In this document: piece by piece, positions 1-8,243 of the stretch
How positions within the stretch are numbered: position 1 is the stretch's first letter
How the letters are laid out: the number at the start of each line of letters is the position of its first letter
NCBI GenBank assembly: GCA_018265835.1
Contig: JABLYK010000025.1
Coordinates: forward strand, 1 to 29,792
Direction of reading: 5' to 3'
From: Oscillospiraceae bacterium
GTDB taxonomy: Bacteria; Bacillota; Clostridia; Oscillospirales; Oscillospiraceae
DNA length: 29,792 nt
Position numbers and translations under genes: made by a program
Notes under the pieces: generated by a model
Database searches by the model: none
The model's input: the letters and a program-made list of their open reading frames with translations, nothing else
What the model was told of the DNA's origin: nothing

Positions 1-54
1 GAACCCACGTATCCAGCTTGGAAGGCTGGTGTTCTACCATTGAACTACACCCGC
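1..54 (-). tRNA. tRNA-Gly (anticodon TCC), partial
   Basis: On the minus strand the sequence begins GCGGGTGTAG and has a D-arm, a five-pair anticodon stem (CCAGC/GCTGG) with loop CTTCCAA, and the start of the T-arm (GTGGGTTC). The loop gives anticodon TCC, which reads GGA and GGG glycine codons. The 3' third (rest of the T-arm and acceptor strand) lies beyond the window start, so a genomic CCA cannot be checked. A promoter sits about 30 bp upstream. Confidence 0.95.
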
Positions 55-83
55 GAAGGTCTTTCCCACATTTCAGCTTTACG

Positions 84-113
84 AATATACCATTATCAAA
101 GAGGGTTTGTCAA
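84..113 (-). promoter_or_regulatory. sigma-A-type promoter of tRNA-Gly
   Basis: On the minus strand, a perfect -35 TTGACA (108-113) is followed after 18 bp by TATATT (84-89). The expected transcription start, near 77, leaves about 22 nt before the mature tRNA 5' end at 54. Strength and distance fit a stable-RNA promoter. Confidence 0.8.
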
Positions 114-146
114 GCCTAAGTTTCTAAAAGCGGAAAATTTCTGTAG

Positions 147-176
147 AAAACGGCGCGCTGGACTGTCAGCGCGCCG
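147..176 (-). terminator. Rho-independent terminator after the DUF1846 gene
   Basis: A perfect 10-bp inverted repeat (151-160 with 167-176) encloses a 6-nt loop. Read on the minus strand it is followed by TTTTC. It starts 7 bp past the stop of the UPF0371 gene and ends upstream of the tRNA-Gly promoter, so it separates the two minus-strand transcripts. Confidence 0.85.
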
Positions 177-182
177 TCTGTG

Positions 183-1667
183 TCAGCGATGGTACAGCTT
201 TTTATTCTGAAACCGCGGCTCATAGGTGATGTTGACCTTGAGCTTTTTGAACACATTCTCGTCCACGTGGGAAAGGATCACAGTGGAGTGTGCCTCGCAG
301 CCGGCGAGCTTCTCCAACTGCTGCATGGCGGTCTCCGCAGCCGGATCGGTGACCGCGCAGATGGACAGGGCAATGAGAATTTCATCCGTGTGCAGCCGGG
401 GGTTGCGGTTGCCGAGATGCGAAACCTTCAGATGCTGGATCGGTTCGATGATTTCGGGCGAAATCAGCGTGACGGACTGGTCAATGTCGCCCAAACGCTT
501 GAGCGCGTTGAGCAGGCAGGCGGCTGACGCGCCGAGCAGGGAGGACGTCTTGCCGGTGATGATCGTGCCGTCCGGCAGCTCCAGCGCAACGGCGGGGCCG
601 TCCGTTTCCTCGGAGCGGGCGAGCGCGGCGGCGACGACCGGACGGTCGGCTGTGGTCAGCCCGATCTGATTCATCAGCAGCTCCTGCCGGTGCACCTCCA
701 CCGGCGCGCAGAAGCCGCGCAGCTGGGCGCATGCCGTGTCGTAATACCGGCGGATGATCTCCTGCTGGGACGCGGCGCAGCAGACCGCGTCGTCCGAGAT
801 GCAATATCCGACCATGTTGACGCCCATGTCCGTCGGGCTTTTGTACGGCGACGTGCCGTAAATGCGCTGGAACATGGCGTTGAGCACCGGGAAAATCTCC
901 ACATCGCGGTTGTAGTTCACGGTGGTGACGCCGTAGGCTTCCAGGTGATAGGGGTCGATCATGTTCACGTCGTCGAGATCGACGGTTGCGGCCTCGTAGG
1001 CGAGGTTCACGGGGTGGCGCAGCGGCAGATTCCAGATCGGGAAGGTCTCGAACTTGGCGTAGCCCGCGCAGACGCCGCGCTTGTGCTCGTGATAGAGCTG
1101 GCTGAGGCAGGTGGCCATTTTGCCGCTGCCGGGGCCGGGCGCGGTGACGACGACGAGACTGTGCGTGGTCTCAATATAATCGTTGCGGCCAAACCCGTCG
1201 TCGCTGACGATCAGGCTGATGTTGGACGGGTAGTCCGGGATGATGTAGTGACGGTAGACGCGGATGCCGAGCGCCTCCAGCCGCTGCTGGAACTTCTCGG
1301 CGGCGCTCTGGCCGCGGTGGTGCGTGATGACGACGCTGCCTACGAAGAGCCCGCAGCCCTTGAACGCGTCGATCAGGCGCAGCGTATCGTCGTCATATGT
1401 AATGCCGAGATCGCCGCGGCGCTTGTTGCGCTCGATGTCGTCCGCCGAGATGGCGATGATGATCTCCGCCTCGTCGCGCATTTCCATGAGCATGCGCACC
1501 TTGCTGTCCGGCTGGAAGCCCGGCAGCACGCGGGACGCATGGTAATCGTCAAAAAGCTTGCCGCCAAACTCCAGGTACAGCTTGCCGCCGAAGTTGGCGA
1601 TGCGCTCGCGGATCTTTTCTGACTGCAGGCGGACGTATTTGTCGTTGTCGAATCCAATTGCTTTCAT
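183..1667 (-). CDS. UPF0371 / DUF1846 family protein
   Basis: This 494-aa protein matches the DUF1846 (UPF0371) family throughout, at about its usual length. The N-terminus MKAIGFDNDKY, the segment KLYLEFGGKLFDDYHASRVL and the glycine-rich loop APGPGSGKMA (about residues 176-185) are family hallmarks. The loop looks like a phosphate-binding turn. The family is structurally characterised, but its biochemical role is not established, so no function is assigned. I chose the ATG at 1667 over an upstream in-frame start at 1691 because a GGAGG Shine-Dalgarno lies just before it and the family begins MKAIGFD. The gene is monocistronic, with its own promoter and terminator, and is transcribed divergently from secA. 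Confidence 0.93.
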   Translation of the reverse strand: MKAIGFDNDKYVRLQSEKIRERIANFGGKLYLEFGGKLFDDYHASRVLPGFQPDSKVRMLMEMRDEAEIIIAISADDIERNKRRGDLGITYDDDTLRLIDAFKGCGLFVGSVVITHHRGQSAAEKFQQRLEALGIRVYRHYIIPDYPSNISLIVSDDGFGRNDYIETTHSLVVVTAPGPGSGKMATCLSQLYHEHKRGVCAGYAKFETFPIWNLPLRHPVNLAYEAATVDLDDVNMIDPYHLEAYGVTTVNYNRDVEIFPVLNAMFQRIYGTSPYKSPTDMGVNMVGYCISDDAVCCAASQQEIIRRYYDTACAQLRGFCAPVEVHRQELLMNQIGLTTADRPVVAAALARSEETDGPAVALELPDGTIITGKTSSLLGASAACLLNALKRLGDIDQSVTLISPEIIEPIQHLKVSHLGNRNPRLHTDEILIALSICAVTDPAAETAMQQLEKLAGCEAHSTVILSHVDENVFKKLKVNITYEPRFQNKKLYHR

Positions 1668-1723
1668 TTTTCTCGATCCTCCGTGACCCAAATCTGGGAT
1701 TCTCTCTCTGCAAACAAGTATTT

Positions 1724-1752
1724 ATTCTACAATAAAAGACGGCCTTCGGCAA
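1724..1752 (-). promoter_or_regulatory. sigma-A-type promoter of the DUF1846 gene
   Basis: On the minus strand TTGCCG (1747-1752) and TAGAAT (1724-1729) are separated by exactly 17 bp. The start would fall near 1717, giving a leader of about 50 nt. Confidence 0.65.
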
Positions 1753-1821
1753 CGGCTAATTTGGCTTCCTGGTAAAAAATTTGCGACAATGGGATTCACC
1801 CTTTTTTTGTTCATAAATATG

Positions 1822-1830
1822 TGGTATAAT
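1822..1830 (+). promoter_or_regulatory. Extended -10 promoter of the secA transcript
   Basis: TGGTATAAT is a consensus extended -10 (TGN plus TATAAT at 1825-1830). The -35 region is only a T-rich tract (1802-1808), as is tolerated when the TG motif is present. The start near 1837 gives a leader of about 58 nt ending in the AAGGAG site before secA. Confidence 0.75.
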
Positions 1831-1894
1831 TTCTAATCCGGTGGCGCAAAGCGCGCCGCATCGTTATTACACTGGATAAGGAGTGTAAACAGAA

Positions 1895-4669
1895 ATGGGA
1901 TTTTTAACAAAGCTGTTCGGATCGCACAGCGATCATGAGCTGAAGCGGCTTTATCCAATCGCGGATAAAATAGAGGCGCTGTCGGACTCCTACGCCGCCA
2001 TGACGGATGAGGAGCTGCGCGCCAGGACCGACGAATTCAAGCAGCGCTACAACGCGGGCGAATCGCTCGACGACCTGCTGCCGGAGGCGTTTGCCACCGC
2101 GCGCGAGGCCGCGTGGCGTGTGCTGGGCATGAAGCCGTTTCGCGTGCAGCTCATCGGCGGCATCGTGCTGCATCAGGGCCGCATTGCCGAGATGAAGACC
2201 GGCGAGGGCAAGACGCTCGTCGCCGTGCTGCCGGCGTACCTCAACGCGCTCACCGGCGAGGGTGTGCACATCGTCACTGTGAACGACTATCTTGCCCGCC
2301 GCGACAGCGAGTGGATGGGCAAGGTTTACCGCTTCCTCGGCCTCTCCGTCGGCCTGATCGTGCACGGTCTGACGAACGAGGAGCGGCAGGCGGCCTACGC
2401 GGCGGACATCACCTACGGCACGAACAATGAAATGGGCTTCGATTACCTGCGCGATAACATGGCCATCTACAAGTCGCAGATGGTGCAGCGCGGCCATGCC
2501 TTTGCCATCGTGGACGAGGTGGACTCCATCCTCATCGACGAGGCGAGAACGCCGCTCATCATCTCCGGTCAGGGCGACGAGAGCACCGACCTCTACCGGC
2601 AGGCGGAGGAGTTTGCGTCCCGGCTGAAGTGCAGGGTTTATGCCTCCATCGACGAGAAGGAAGAGGAGGACGACGATCTCGACGCGGACTACGTCGTGGA
2701 CGAGAAGGCGCGCACCGCGACGCTGACCGCCCGCGGCATCGCCAAGGCGGAAGCGGCGTTCGGCCTGGAAAATCTCGCCGACCTCGAAAATTCCACGCTC
2801 TCGCACCATATCAATCAGGCAATCAAGGCGCATGGCATCATGAAGCGCGACATTGACTACGTCGTCAAGGATGGCGAGGTCATCATCGTGGATGAGTTCA
2901 CGGGCCGTCTCATGCTTGGCCGGCGTTACAGTGAAGGCCTGCATCAGGCTATCGAGGCCAAGGAGCACGTGGATGTGCAGCGCGAGAACAAGACCCTCGC
3001 CACCATCACGTTCCAGAACTACTTCCGTCTGTACGGCAAGCTCTCCGGCATGACCGGCACAGCCATGACCGAGGAAGAGGAATTTGCCGCGATCTACAAT
3101 CTCGACATCATCGAGATCCCGACGAATAAGCCGCTCGCGCGCATCGACGACCCCGACGTGGTGTACAAGACCGACGCGGGCAAAAACCGCGCCATCATCG
3201 AGCAGATCCGTGCCTGCCACGAAAAGGGACAGCCGGTGCTGGTCGGCACGGTGTCGATTGAAAAGAGCGAATATCTCTCGTCACTGCTGAAAAAGCAGGG
3301 CATTCCGCACAACGTCCTGAACGCGAAGCACCACGAGAAAGAGGCGGAGATCGTCGCGCAGGCCGGCAAGCTCGGCGCGGTGACGATCGCCACGAACATG
3401 GCCGGCCGCGGCACCGACATCATGCTCGGCGGCAACGCGGAGTATCTGGCGCGCGCCGATCTGCGCAAGGCCGGGTACAGCGAGGAGATCATCGCTGAGG
3501 CAACCGGCTATGCGGAGACGGAGGACGAGGACATCCTTGCTGCGCGGCAGCTCTATACCGCGCGCACGGAGGAGCACAAGAAGGTTGTAGACGCGGAGGC
3601 GGAACAGGTTCGCGCGGCGGGCGGTTTGTTTATCGTCGGCACTGAGCGGCACGAATCCCGCCGGATTGACAACCAGCTCCGCGGCCGCAGCGGCCGGCAG
3701 GGCGACCCCGGCGAGAGCCGATTCTTCATCGCCATGACGGACGATGTGATGCGTCTGTTCGGCTCGGAGCGCATGATGAACATGATGGAGACGCTCGGCG
3801 TGGACGAAGACACGCCGTTGGATCACAAGATGCTCTCCAGCGCCATCGAGCAGGCGCAGAAGACCGTTGAGAGCCGCAACTTCCAGACCCGCAAGAGCGT
3901 GTTGGAGTTTGACGACGTCATGAACGTGCAGCGCAACATCATCTATCAGGAGCGCCGCAAGGTGCTCGACGGCGAGGATCTGCAGGAGCAGATCCGCAAG
4001 ATGATCCACGAGGTCATCACGTCCGAGGTTGTGAGCGGCATGGCGGGCGGCCATCTGGAGACGCAGCGCCAGCTTGACGAGGTGCTTGCGCCGTTTGAGA
4101 AGCTGTTCCTGCGCCCGGGCGAGCTGCAGTACGACGAAAAGGCGCTGCATACGCTCACGGCGGATCAGCTGGCGGCGGACGTGCTCGATCAGGCGGAGAC
4201 GGTGTACGCCGCGCGCGAGGAGGCTTTCGGTCTCCAGCCGGATGGCACGCCGCTCATGCGCGAGCTGGAGCGCGTGGTGCTCCTGCGCGTGGTCGATGAA
4301 TACTGGATGGATCATCTCGACGGTATGACCGAGCTGCGGCAGGGCATCGGCCTGCGCGCGTACAGCAACATCAAGCCGGTCGATGCGTATAAGGAAGAGG
4401 GCTTCGCGATGTTTGAGGCCATGAACAACGGCATCCGCGAGGAGACGGTGCGCCGCCTGTTCACCGTGCGCGTGCGCCGGGAGCAGAAGCTGGAGCGCAA
4501 AAGCGTTGCGAAAAACGCCGCGGCCAACGCCGGCGGGGACGACAGCGCAAAAAAGCGCCCGGTCCGCCGCGCGAAGAAGCCGGGACGCAACGATCCCTGC
4601 CCCTGCGGCAAAAAGCGCCCGAACGGCCTTCCCATGAAGTACAAGGACTGCTGCGGACGCAACGAATAA
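1895..4669 (+). CDS. secA: Preprotein translocase ATPase SecA
   Basis: SecA is the ATP-driven motor that pushes unfolded preproteins through the SecYEG channel at the cytoplasmic membrane; secY lies further along in this window. The 924-aa length is typical of long SecA forms. Visible landmarks are Walker A GEGKT (about residues 102-106), the DEAD-type VDEVDSILIDEARTPL (from about 207), the helicase motif NMAGRGTDI, and QLRGRSGRQGDPG. The C-terminus is a basic linker followed by a zinc-binding SEC-C module, GRNDPCPCG...KDCC. The module carries a short insertion (KKRPNGLPM) between its cysteine pairs. The ATG at 1895 has AAGGAG 11 nt upstream. It is the first gene of a probable operon with pgeF. 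Confidence 0.99.
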   Translation: MGFLTKLFGSHSDHELKRLYPIADKIEALSDSYAAMTDEELRARTDEFKQRYNAGESLDDLLPEAFATAREAAWRVLGMKPFRVQLIGGIVLHQGRIAEMKTGEGKTLVAVLPAYLNALTGEGVHIVTVNDYLARRDSEWMGKVYRFLGLSVGLIVHGLTNEERQAAYAADITYGTNNEMGFDYLRDNMAIYKSQMVQRGHAFAIVDEVDSILIDEARTPLIISGQGDESTDLYRQAEEFASRLKCRVYASIDEKEEEDDDLDADYVVDEKARTATLTARGIAKAEAAFGLENLADLENSTLSHHINQAIKAHGIMKRDIDYVVKDGEVIIVDEFTGRLMLGRRYSEGLHQAIEAKEHVDVQRENKTLATITFQNYFRLYGKLSGMTGTAMTEEEEFAAIYNLDIIEIPTNKPLARIDDPDVVYKTDAGKNRAIIEQIRACHEKGQPVLVGTVSIEKSEYLSSLLKKQGIPHNVLNAKHHEKEAEIVAQAGKLGAVTIATNMAGRGTDIMLGGNAEYLARADLRKAGYSEEIIAEATGYAETEDEDILAARQLYTARTEEHKKVVDAEAEQVRAAGGLFIVGTERHESRRIDNQLRGRSGRQGDPGESRFFIAMTDDVMRLFGSERMMNMMETLGVDEDTPLDHKMLSSAIEQAQKTVESRNFQTRKSVLEFDDVMNVQRNIIYQERRKVLDGEDLQEQIRKMIHEVITSEVVSGMAGGHLETQRQLDEVLAPFEKLFLRPGELQYDEKALHTLTADQLAADVLDQAETVYAAREEAFGLQPDGTPLMRELERVVLLRVVDEYWMDHLDGMTELRQGIGLRAYSNIKPVDAYKEEGFAMFEAMNNGIREETVRRLFTVRVRREQKLERKSVAKNAAANAGGDDSAKKRPVRRAKKPGRNDPCPCGKKRPNGLPMKYKDCCGRNE

Positions 4670-4676
4670 ACGATTT

Positions 4677-5468
4677 ATGGATTTTATGGAGCACAATCAA
4701 AACGGCGTGGTCTACCTGACCGCGCCGGGGATCGCGGCGAAGCACGCCTTTTCCACGCGCCTCGGCGGCGTGAGCACGGGCGCGCTGGAGAGTCTGAATC
4801 TCAGCGTCCGGCGCGGCGACACGCCGGAGCGTGTGCGGGAAAACTGGGCGCGCCTGTCGGCGGCATCCGGAATCGACCTCTCCCGCGCCGTCTATGCCAG
4901 GCAAATCCACAGCGCGGACGTGCGCATTGCGCAGCCGGGGGATTTGCAGCCGCCGGAGCTGGAGCCGCGCTTTGCGTGCGACGGGTTCGTGACGAACTGC
5001 CCCGGCGTGCCTCTGGCGGTGTTCATGGCAGACTGCATCCCCGTGCTGCTGCACGATCCGGCCTCAGGCGTGATCGGCGCGGTGCACTGCGGCTGGCGCG
5101 GCTCCGTGCAGGACATTCTGGGCGCGGCTGTGGCGCAGATGCGCACGCTCGGCGCGCAGCCGGAGCATATCCACGCGGCCATCGGGCCGGGGATCGGCTT
5201 TTGCTGCTTTGAGGTCGGCCCGGAGGTCGTGGAGGGCGTCGAGCAGCTCCTCGGCGGCGACACGGACGGTTTGCTCCGCGCCAAATCCAACGGGAAATTC
5301 ATGGCCGATCTCAAGCGCGCGAACGCCCGGCGGCTGACGCAGCTCGGCGTCCCGGCGCGGCAGATCGACTGTTCGGAGACCTGTACCATGTGCAGACCCG
5401 ACCAATTCTGGTCCCACAGACTGACCAACGGCAGACGCGGCGTTCAGACGGCAGTCATCACGCTGTGA
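4677..5468 (+). CDS. pgeF: Polyphenol oxidase / multicopper-oxidase-like purine nucleosidase family (YlmD/YfiH)
   Basis: This 263-aa protein belongs to the laccase-domain (Cu-oxidase_4, DUF152) family, related to PgeF/YfiH and human LACC1. Members have been linked to purine nucleoside phosphorylase/deaminase activity and to correcting errors in peptidoglycan building blocks; which applies here is unknown. The metal-site triad is visible as His78 (RQIHSADV), Cys120 (MADCIPV) and His137 (AVHCGWRG), with spacing close to that of the family. IGPGIGFCCFEVG and the C-terminal SHR also fit. It starts 7 bp after secA. ATG codons at 4677 and 4686 are both possible, and neither has a strong Shine-Dalgarno, so coupling to secA is likely. 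Confidence 0.93.
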   Translation: MDFMEHNQNGVVYLTAPGIAAKHAFSTRLGGVSTGALESLNLSVRRGDTPERVRENWARLSAASGIDLSRAVYARQIHSADVRIAQPGDLQPPELEPRFACDGFVTNCPGVPLAVFMADCIPVLLHDPASGVIGAVHCGWRGSVQDILGAAVAQMRTLGAQPEHIHAAIGPGIGFCCFEVGPEVVEGVEQLLGGDTDGLLRAKSNGKFMADLKRANARRLTQLGVPARQIDCSETCTMCRPDQFWSHRLTNGRRGVQTAVITL

Positions 5469-5502
5469 CGCGTCCGCACGCAGCCAACGGAGGGAACATA
5501 CA

Positions 5503-7074
5503 GTGGAAAAACGATTGAAACGGCTTTTGCCGTTGATTCTGGCGGCGGCGCTGCTTTTGAGCTGCTCCGGCTGCGGACAGAAGGACGAGAGCGCCGGGGG
5601 CGGCGGCAGCGATGCGCAGAAGGAGGAGCGCGTCTCCAACTCGGACGGCCTGTTTACGCTCAATTACAGCGCATCCGCCGGCATGAACCCCTATACGGCC
5701 ACCAACGTCTGGAACCAGGTGGTCGGTCAACTCGTCTACGAGACGCTGACCGAGGTGGATGAGACCTACACGGCGCAGCCGCGCCTGTTCACGCAGTGGA
5801 CGACGGAGGACGGCGTCGATTGGGTGTTCACGGTGGACACTGACCGCGCGTTTCACGACGGGCACCTCCTCACGGCGCAGGACGCGGCTTACTCCATCCA
5901 GTGCGCGCGCGACTCCGACCTTTACGGCCCGCGCCTGAAGGCGATCGAGGAGGTCACGGCGCAGGAGGACGGCACGGTGGCCATCCGGCTCTCGGCGGCG
6001 AACACGCAGCTTCCCGCGCTGCTGAATGTCCCAGTCATTGAGAACAACGCGCTCGGCAGCGCCTACCCGTACGGTACCGGCCCGTACCAGTATGGAGACG
6101 GGAATACGAGCCTGACGCGCTTTGCCGACCATCCTGATGCGGCGTCCATGCCGGTCGATACCGTATATTTAAAGGAATACGACTCCATGGAGGACGTCAT
6201 CAACGCCTTTGACGATGAGCTGCTGGATCTTGCGATCAACGACCCGACGAGCGACGTCGATCTCAGCTTCAGCAGTGTCAACGAGACGCGGCAGTACAGC
6301 ACCACGAATCTGCAGTACGTGGGCTTCAACACGAACAGCAGCTTCTTTCTGAACTCCTCCTACCGCGCCGCGCTGCGCTGCGTCGTGGACCGTGCCTACG
6401 CGGTATCCCTGCTGGGGGATGCGGCGGTGGCGACGGCGCTGCCGGTGCATCCGGTCAGCCCGCTGTACAACGAGCAGATCGCCGCGACGATGGAATATAA
6501 TCTGGACGCCTGCTGCGAGGCGCTCGACCGCTGCAAGGTGGTCGACTACGACGGCGACGGCAAGCGCGAATTTCTGCTCGGGGAGACCGACGTGCAGGAC
6601 ATCCGGCTGACCTTCCTGGTGTGCAGCGACAGCGCGCAGAAGACCGGCATGGCGAAAAAAATCGCCGAGGATCTGGAGAGCCTTGGCCTGCCGGTTGTGG
6701 TGCAGGCGCTCGGCTGGGAGGAGTACTGCGCGGCATTGTCCAAGGGCAAGTTTGACCTGTACTACGGCGAATCGAAGCTTACGGCGGACTTTGATCTTTC
6801 TTCCCTGCTCACGGCGGGCGGCTCGATGAATTACGGCGGCGTAACCAGCTCTGGCTACAGCGACGTGATCAAGGCCTATCTCGCTGCGCCGGACGGCGAA
6901 CGGCAGACAGCCTGCGACGCGATGCTGCAATACGTGGCCGACAACGCGCCCATCCTGCCGGTGTGCTTTGAAAAGCACGAGGTATGCACGCACCGCGGCA
7001 CGGTCGGCGGCTTTGCGCCGACGCAGTATAACATCTTTCATAATCTGACGAATTGGACGATTGATCTTACATGA
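5503..7074 (+). CDS. ABC transporter substrate-binding lipoprotein, family 5 (peptide/nickel type)
   Basis: A 523-aa solute-binding protein of the SBP_bac_5 family, which delivers oligopeptides, nickel or other ligands to an ABC importer. The N-terminus is a lipoprotein signal: KRLKR, a leucine-rich core, then LLSCSGC, with the modified cysteine at 21 or 24. A Gly/Ser-rich linker follows. The order NPYTATNVWNQVVGQLVYETL, then DGVDWVFTVDTDRAFHDG and DAAYSI, is the usual start of the ligand domain. The start is GTG, preceded by CGGAGGG. No permease or ATPase gene is adjacent, so its transporter must be encoded elsewhere or it acts as an orphan binding protein. The ligand cannot be told from sequence. 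Confidence 0.9.
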   Translation: MEKRLKRLLPLILAAALLLSCSGCGQKDESAGGGGSDAQKEERVSNSDGLFTLNYSASAGMNPYTATNVWNQVVGQLVYETLTEVDETYTAQPRLFTQWTTEDGVDWVFTVDTDRAFHDGHLLTAQDAAYSIQCARDSDLYGPRLKAIEEVTAQEDGTVAIRLSAANTQLPALLNVPVIENNALGSAYPYGTGPYQYGDGNTSLTRFADHPDAASMPVDTVYLKEYDSMEDVINAFDDELLDLAINDPTSDVDLSFSSVNETRQYSTTNLQYVGFNTNSSFFLNSSYRAALRCVVDRAYAVSLLGDAAVATALPVHPVSPLYNEQIAATMEYNLDACCEALDRCKVVDYDGDGKREFLLGETDVQDIRLTFLVCSDSAQKTGMAKKIAEDLESLGLPVVVQALGWEEYCAALSKGKFDLYYGESKLTADFDLSSLLTAGGSMNYGGVTSSGYSDVIKAYLAAPDGERQTACDAMLQYVADNAPILPVCFEKHEVCTHRGTVGGFAPTQYNIFHNLTNWTIDLT

Positions 7075-7490
7075 AGCAAAGGTTTGCGCAATTCAAGCGG
7101 TTCATCACGTATGCGCTCGTGGGCTGTGTGGATACGGGACTGGACTGGACGGCATTTACAGCGGCACATGAGCTGCTGAAGCTGACCGCACCCACGTGTC
7201 AGGCGATCGGGTATCTGGTCGGCGCAGTCAGCAGCTACCTGCTCAACGGGCGGATCACCTTCCGGGACGGAAGCGGCGCGCGCTGGCTCCAGTGCATCAA
7301 ATTCATCACGTGGAACGTATTTTCCCTGTTGGTCAGCACGGGCCTGATTGCGTTGTTGACCGGATGGGGCATGAATGCGTATTGGGCGAAGGTTGGCGTG
7401 ACGCTGGAGGTCGCGCTGCTGAACTATTTCGGTTACAAATATCTGGTGTTCAAGGTCCGAAAAAATGGGAAAGGGAGCGAAGAACTATGA
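7071..7490 (+). CDS. GtrA-like family membrane protein
   Basis: A 139-aa, strongly hydrophobic protein with about four membrane segments and the GtrA/PF04138 pattern: FITYALVGCVDTGLDW near the N-terminus, a middle SSYLLNGRITFR and a C-terminal LNYFGYKYLVFK. Family members are thought to help move lipid-linked sugars across the membrane for cell-surface glycosylation; the substrate here is unknown. Its ATG overlaps the stop of the binding-protein gene (ATGA), and its stop overlaps the next ATG in the same way. The three genes are therefore probably translationally coupled. Confidence 0.9.
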   Translation: MKQRFAQFKRFITYALVGCVDTGLDWTAFTAAHELLKLTAPTCQAIGYLVGAVSSYLLNGRITFRDGSGARWLQCIKFITWNVFSLLVSTGLIALLTGWGMNAYWAKVGVTLEVALLNYFGYKYLVFKVRKNGKGSEEL

Positions 7491-7867
7491 CAGACAGAGA
7501 TTTGATCAATCTGGCGGCGGAAGCCTCCAAAAAGGCCTATGTCCCGTATTCGCACTTCGCGGTCGGCGCGGCGCTGGAGTGTACCGACGGCACGGTGTTC
7601 ACCGGCTGCAATGTCGAAAACGCTGCGCTGGGCAGCACCATCTGCGCCGAGCGCACCGCGGCCTGCAAGGCCGTCAGCGAAGGCCACCGCGACTTTGCCC
7701 GGATCGCGGTGTACGGCGATGGGGAGGGCTACTGTTATCCCTGCGGCGCGTGCCGGCAGTTTCTGGCGGAGTTTGCGCCGGAGATGGAGGTACTCTCCGC
7801 GAAAGGCGGCGGGCGCTACGTCAGCCATAAGCTGAGCGAAATGCTGCCCTGTACCTTTAATTATTAA
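7487..7867 (+). CDS. cdd: Cytidine deaminase
   Basis: A 126-aa homotetrameric-type cytidine deaminase, which converts cytidine and deoxycytidine to uridine and deoxyuridine in pyrimidine salvage. The zinc site is complete: Cys53 and the proton-shuttling Glu55 in TICAERTA, and Cys86 and Cys89 in PCGACRQ. The substrate motif GCNVENAA is also present. The in-frame open region begins far upstream, but the ATG at 7487 is right: it follows GGGAGCG, gives the family's normal length, and overlaps the gtrA-like stop by four bases. The sequence from 7196 to 7486 in this frame is not coding. Confidence 0.97.
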   Translation: MTDRDLINLAAEASKKAYVPYSHFAVGAALECTDGTVFTGCNVENAALGSTICAERTAACKAVSEGHRDFARIAVYGDGEGYCYPCGACRQFLAEFAPEMEVLSAKGGGRYVSHKLSEMLPCTFNY

Positions 7868-7879
7868 GAGGAACCACAC

Positions 7880-8158
7880 ATGGAATTGGAACAGCTCAGG
7901 ATCTTTCTGGCCGTGGCCGAGACCAGCAGCTTCACTGGCGCAGCCAAGCGGCTGTTCGTCAGCCATTCGACGACCAGCCGCGCCGTCGCGGCGCTGGAAG
8001 CGGAGCTGGGCGTGCGCCTGTTCACACGCGACCGCCGCACCGTTGCGCTGACGGAAGCGGGCCGGGTGCTGTGCGCAGAGGGCGAACAGCTTCTGCGCGC
8101 GGCGGAGTCTGCGGCGAACGCGGTGAGAGCGGCGGGGACGGCTGAAGAACAAATGTAG
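7880..8158 (+). CDS. Orphan LysR-type DNA-binding domain
   Basis: Only 92 aa, against about 300 for a LysR regulator. Residues 1-60 are a textbook LysR helix-turn-helix (MELEQLRIFLAVAETSSFTG, then AKRLFVSHSTTSRAVAALE and LGVRLFTRDRR). They are followed by the start of the linker helix (TEAGRVLCAEGEQLLRAAES). The protein then stops where the effector-binding domain should begin, and AT-rich sequence follows immediately. It has a weak AGAGGA site and lies 12 bp after cdd. It may be a decayed regulator or a deliberate stand-alone DNA-binding and dimerisation protein; sequence alone cannot decide. Confidence 0.8.
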   Translation: MELEQLRIFLAVAETSSFTGAAKRLFVSHSTTSRAVAALEAELGVRLFTRDRRTVALTEAGRVLCAEGEQLLRAAESAANAVRAAGTAEEQM

Positions 8159-8199
8159 ATTTGCACAAATTTTTCTCAAAAAATTTTGCGAAAACAGAG

Positions 8200-8229
8200 A
8201 AATCCCTCTTGACAAGCAAGGGGGATTTT
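8200..8229 (+). terminator. Hairpin ending the secA-lysR transcript
   Basis: A 12-bp stem (8200-8211 with 8217-8228, one G-U pair) with a 5-nt loop ends in TTTT. It lies 41 bp after the LysR-like stop. The U-tract is short, so termination may be partial. The stem overlaps the -35 of the ribosomal promoter. Confidence 0.6.
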
Positions 8230-8237
8230 GATATCTT
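8209..8237 (+). promoter_or_regulatory. Main promoter of the S10-spc-alpha superoperon
   Basis: A perfect TTGACA (8209-8214) is followed after 17 bp by TATCTT (8232-8237). The sequence just upstream (about 8157-8195) is very A/T-rich, unlike the rest of the region, and could act as an UP element. The start would be near 8244. This is the only good promoter seen before rpsJ. Confidence 0.75.
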
Positions 8238-8243
8238 AGATAA

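Noticed and set aside
1904..3220. 438-codon minus-strand frame inside secA
   Set aside because: It is an antisense shadow; SecA motifs on the plus strand are continuous.
7196..7486. 97-residue extension of cytidine deaminase
   Set aside because: It overlaps the GtrA-like gene in another frame and shows no homology-like pattern; the ATG at 7487 has the proper context.
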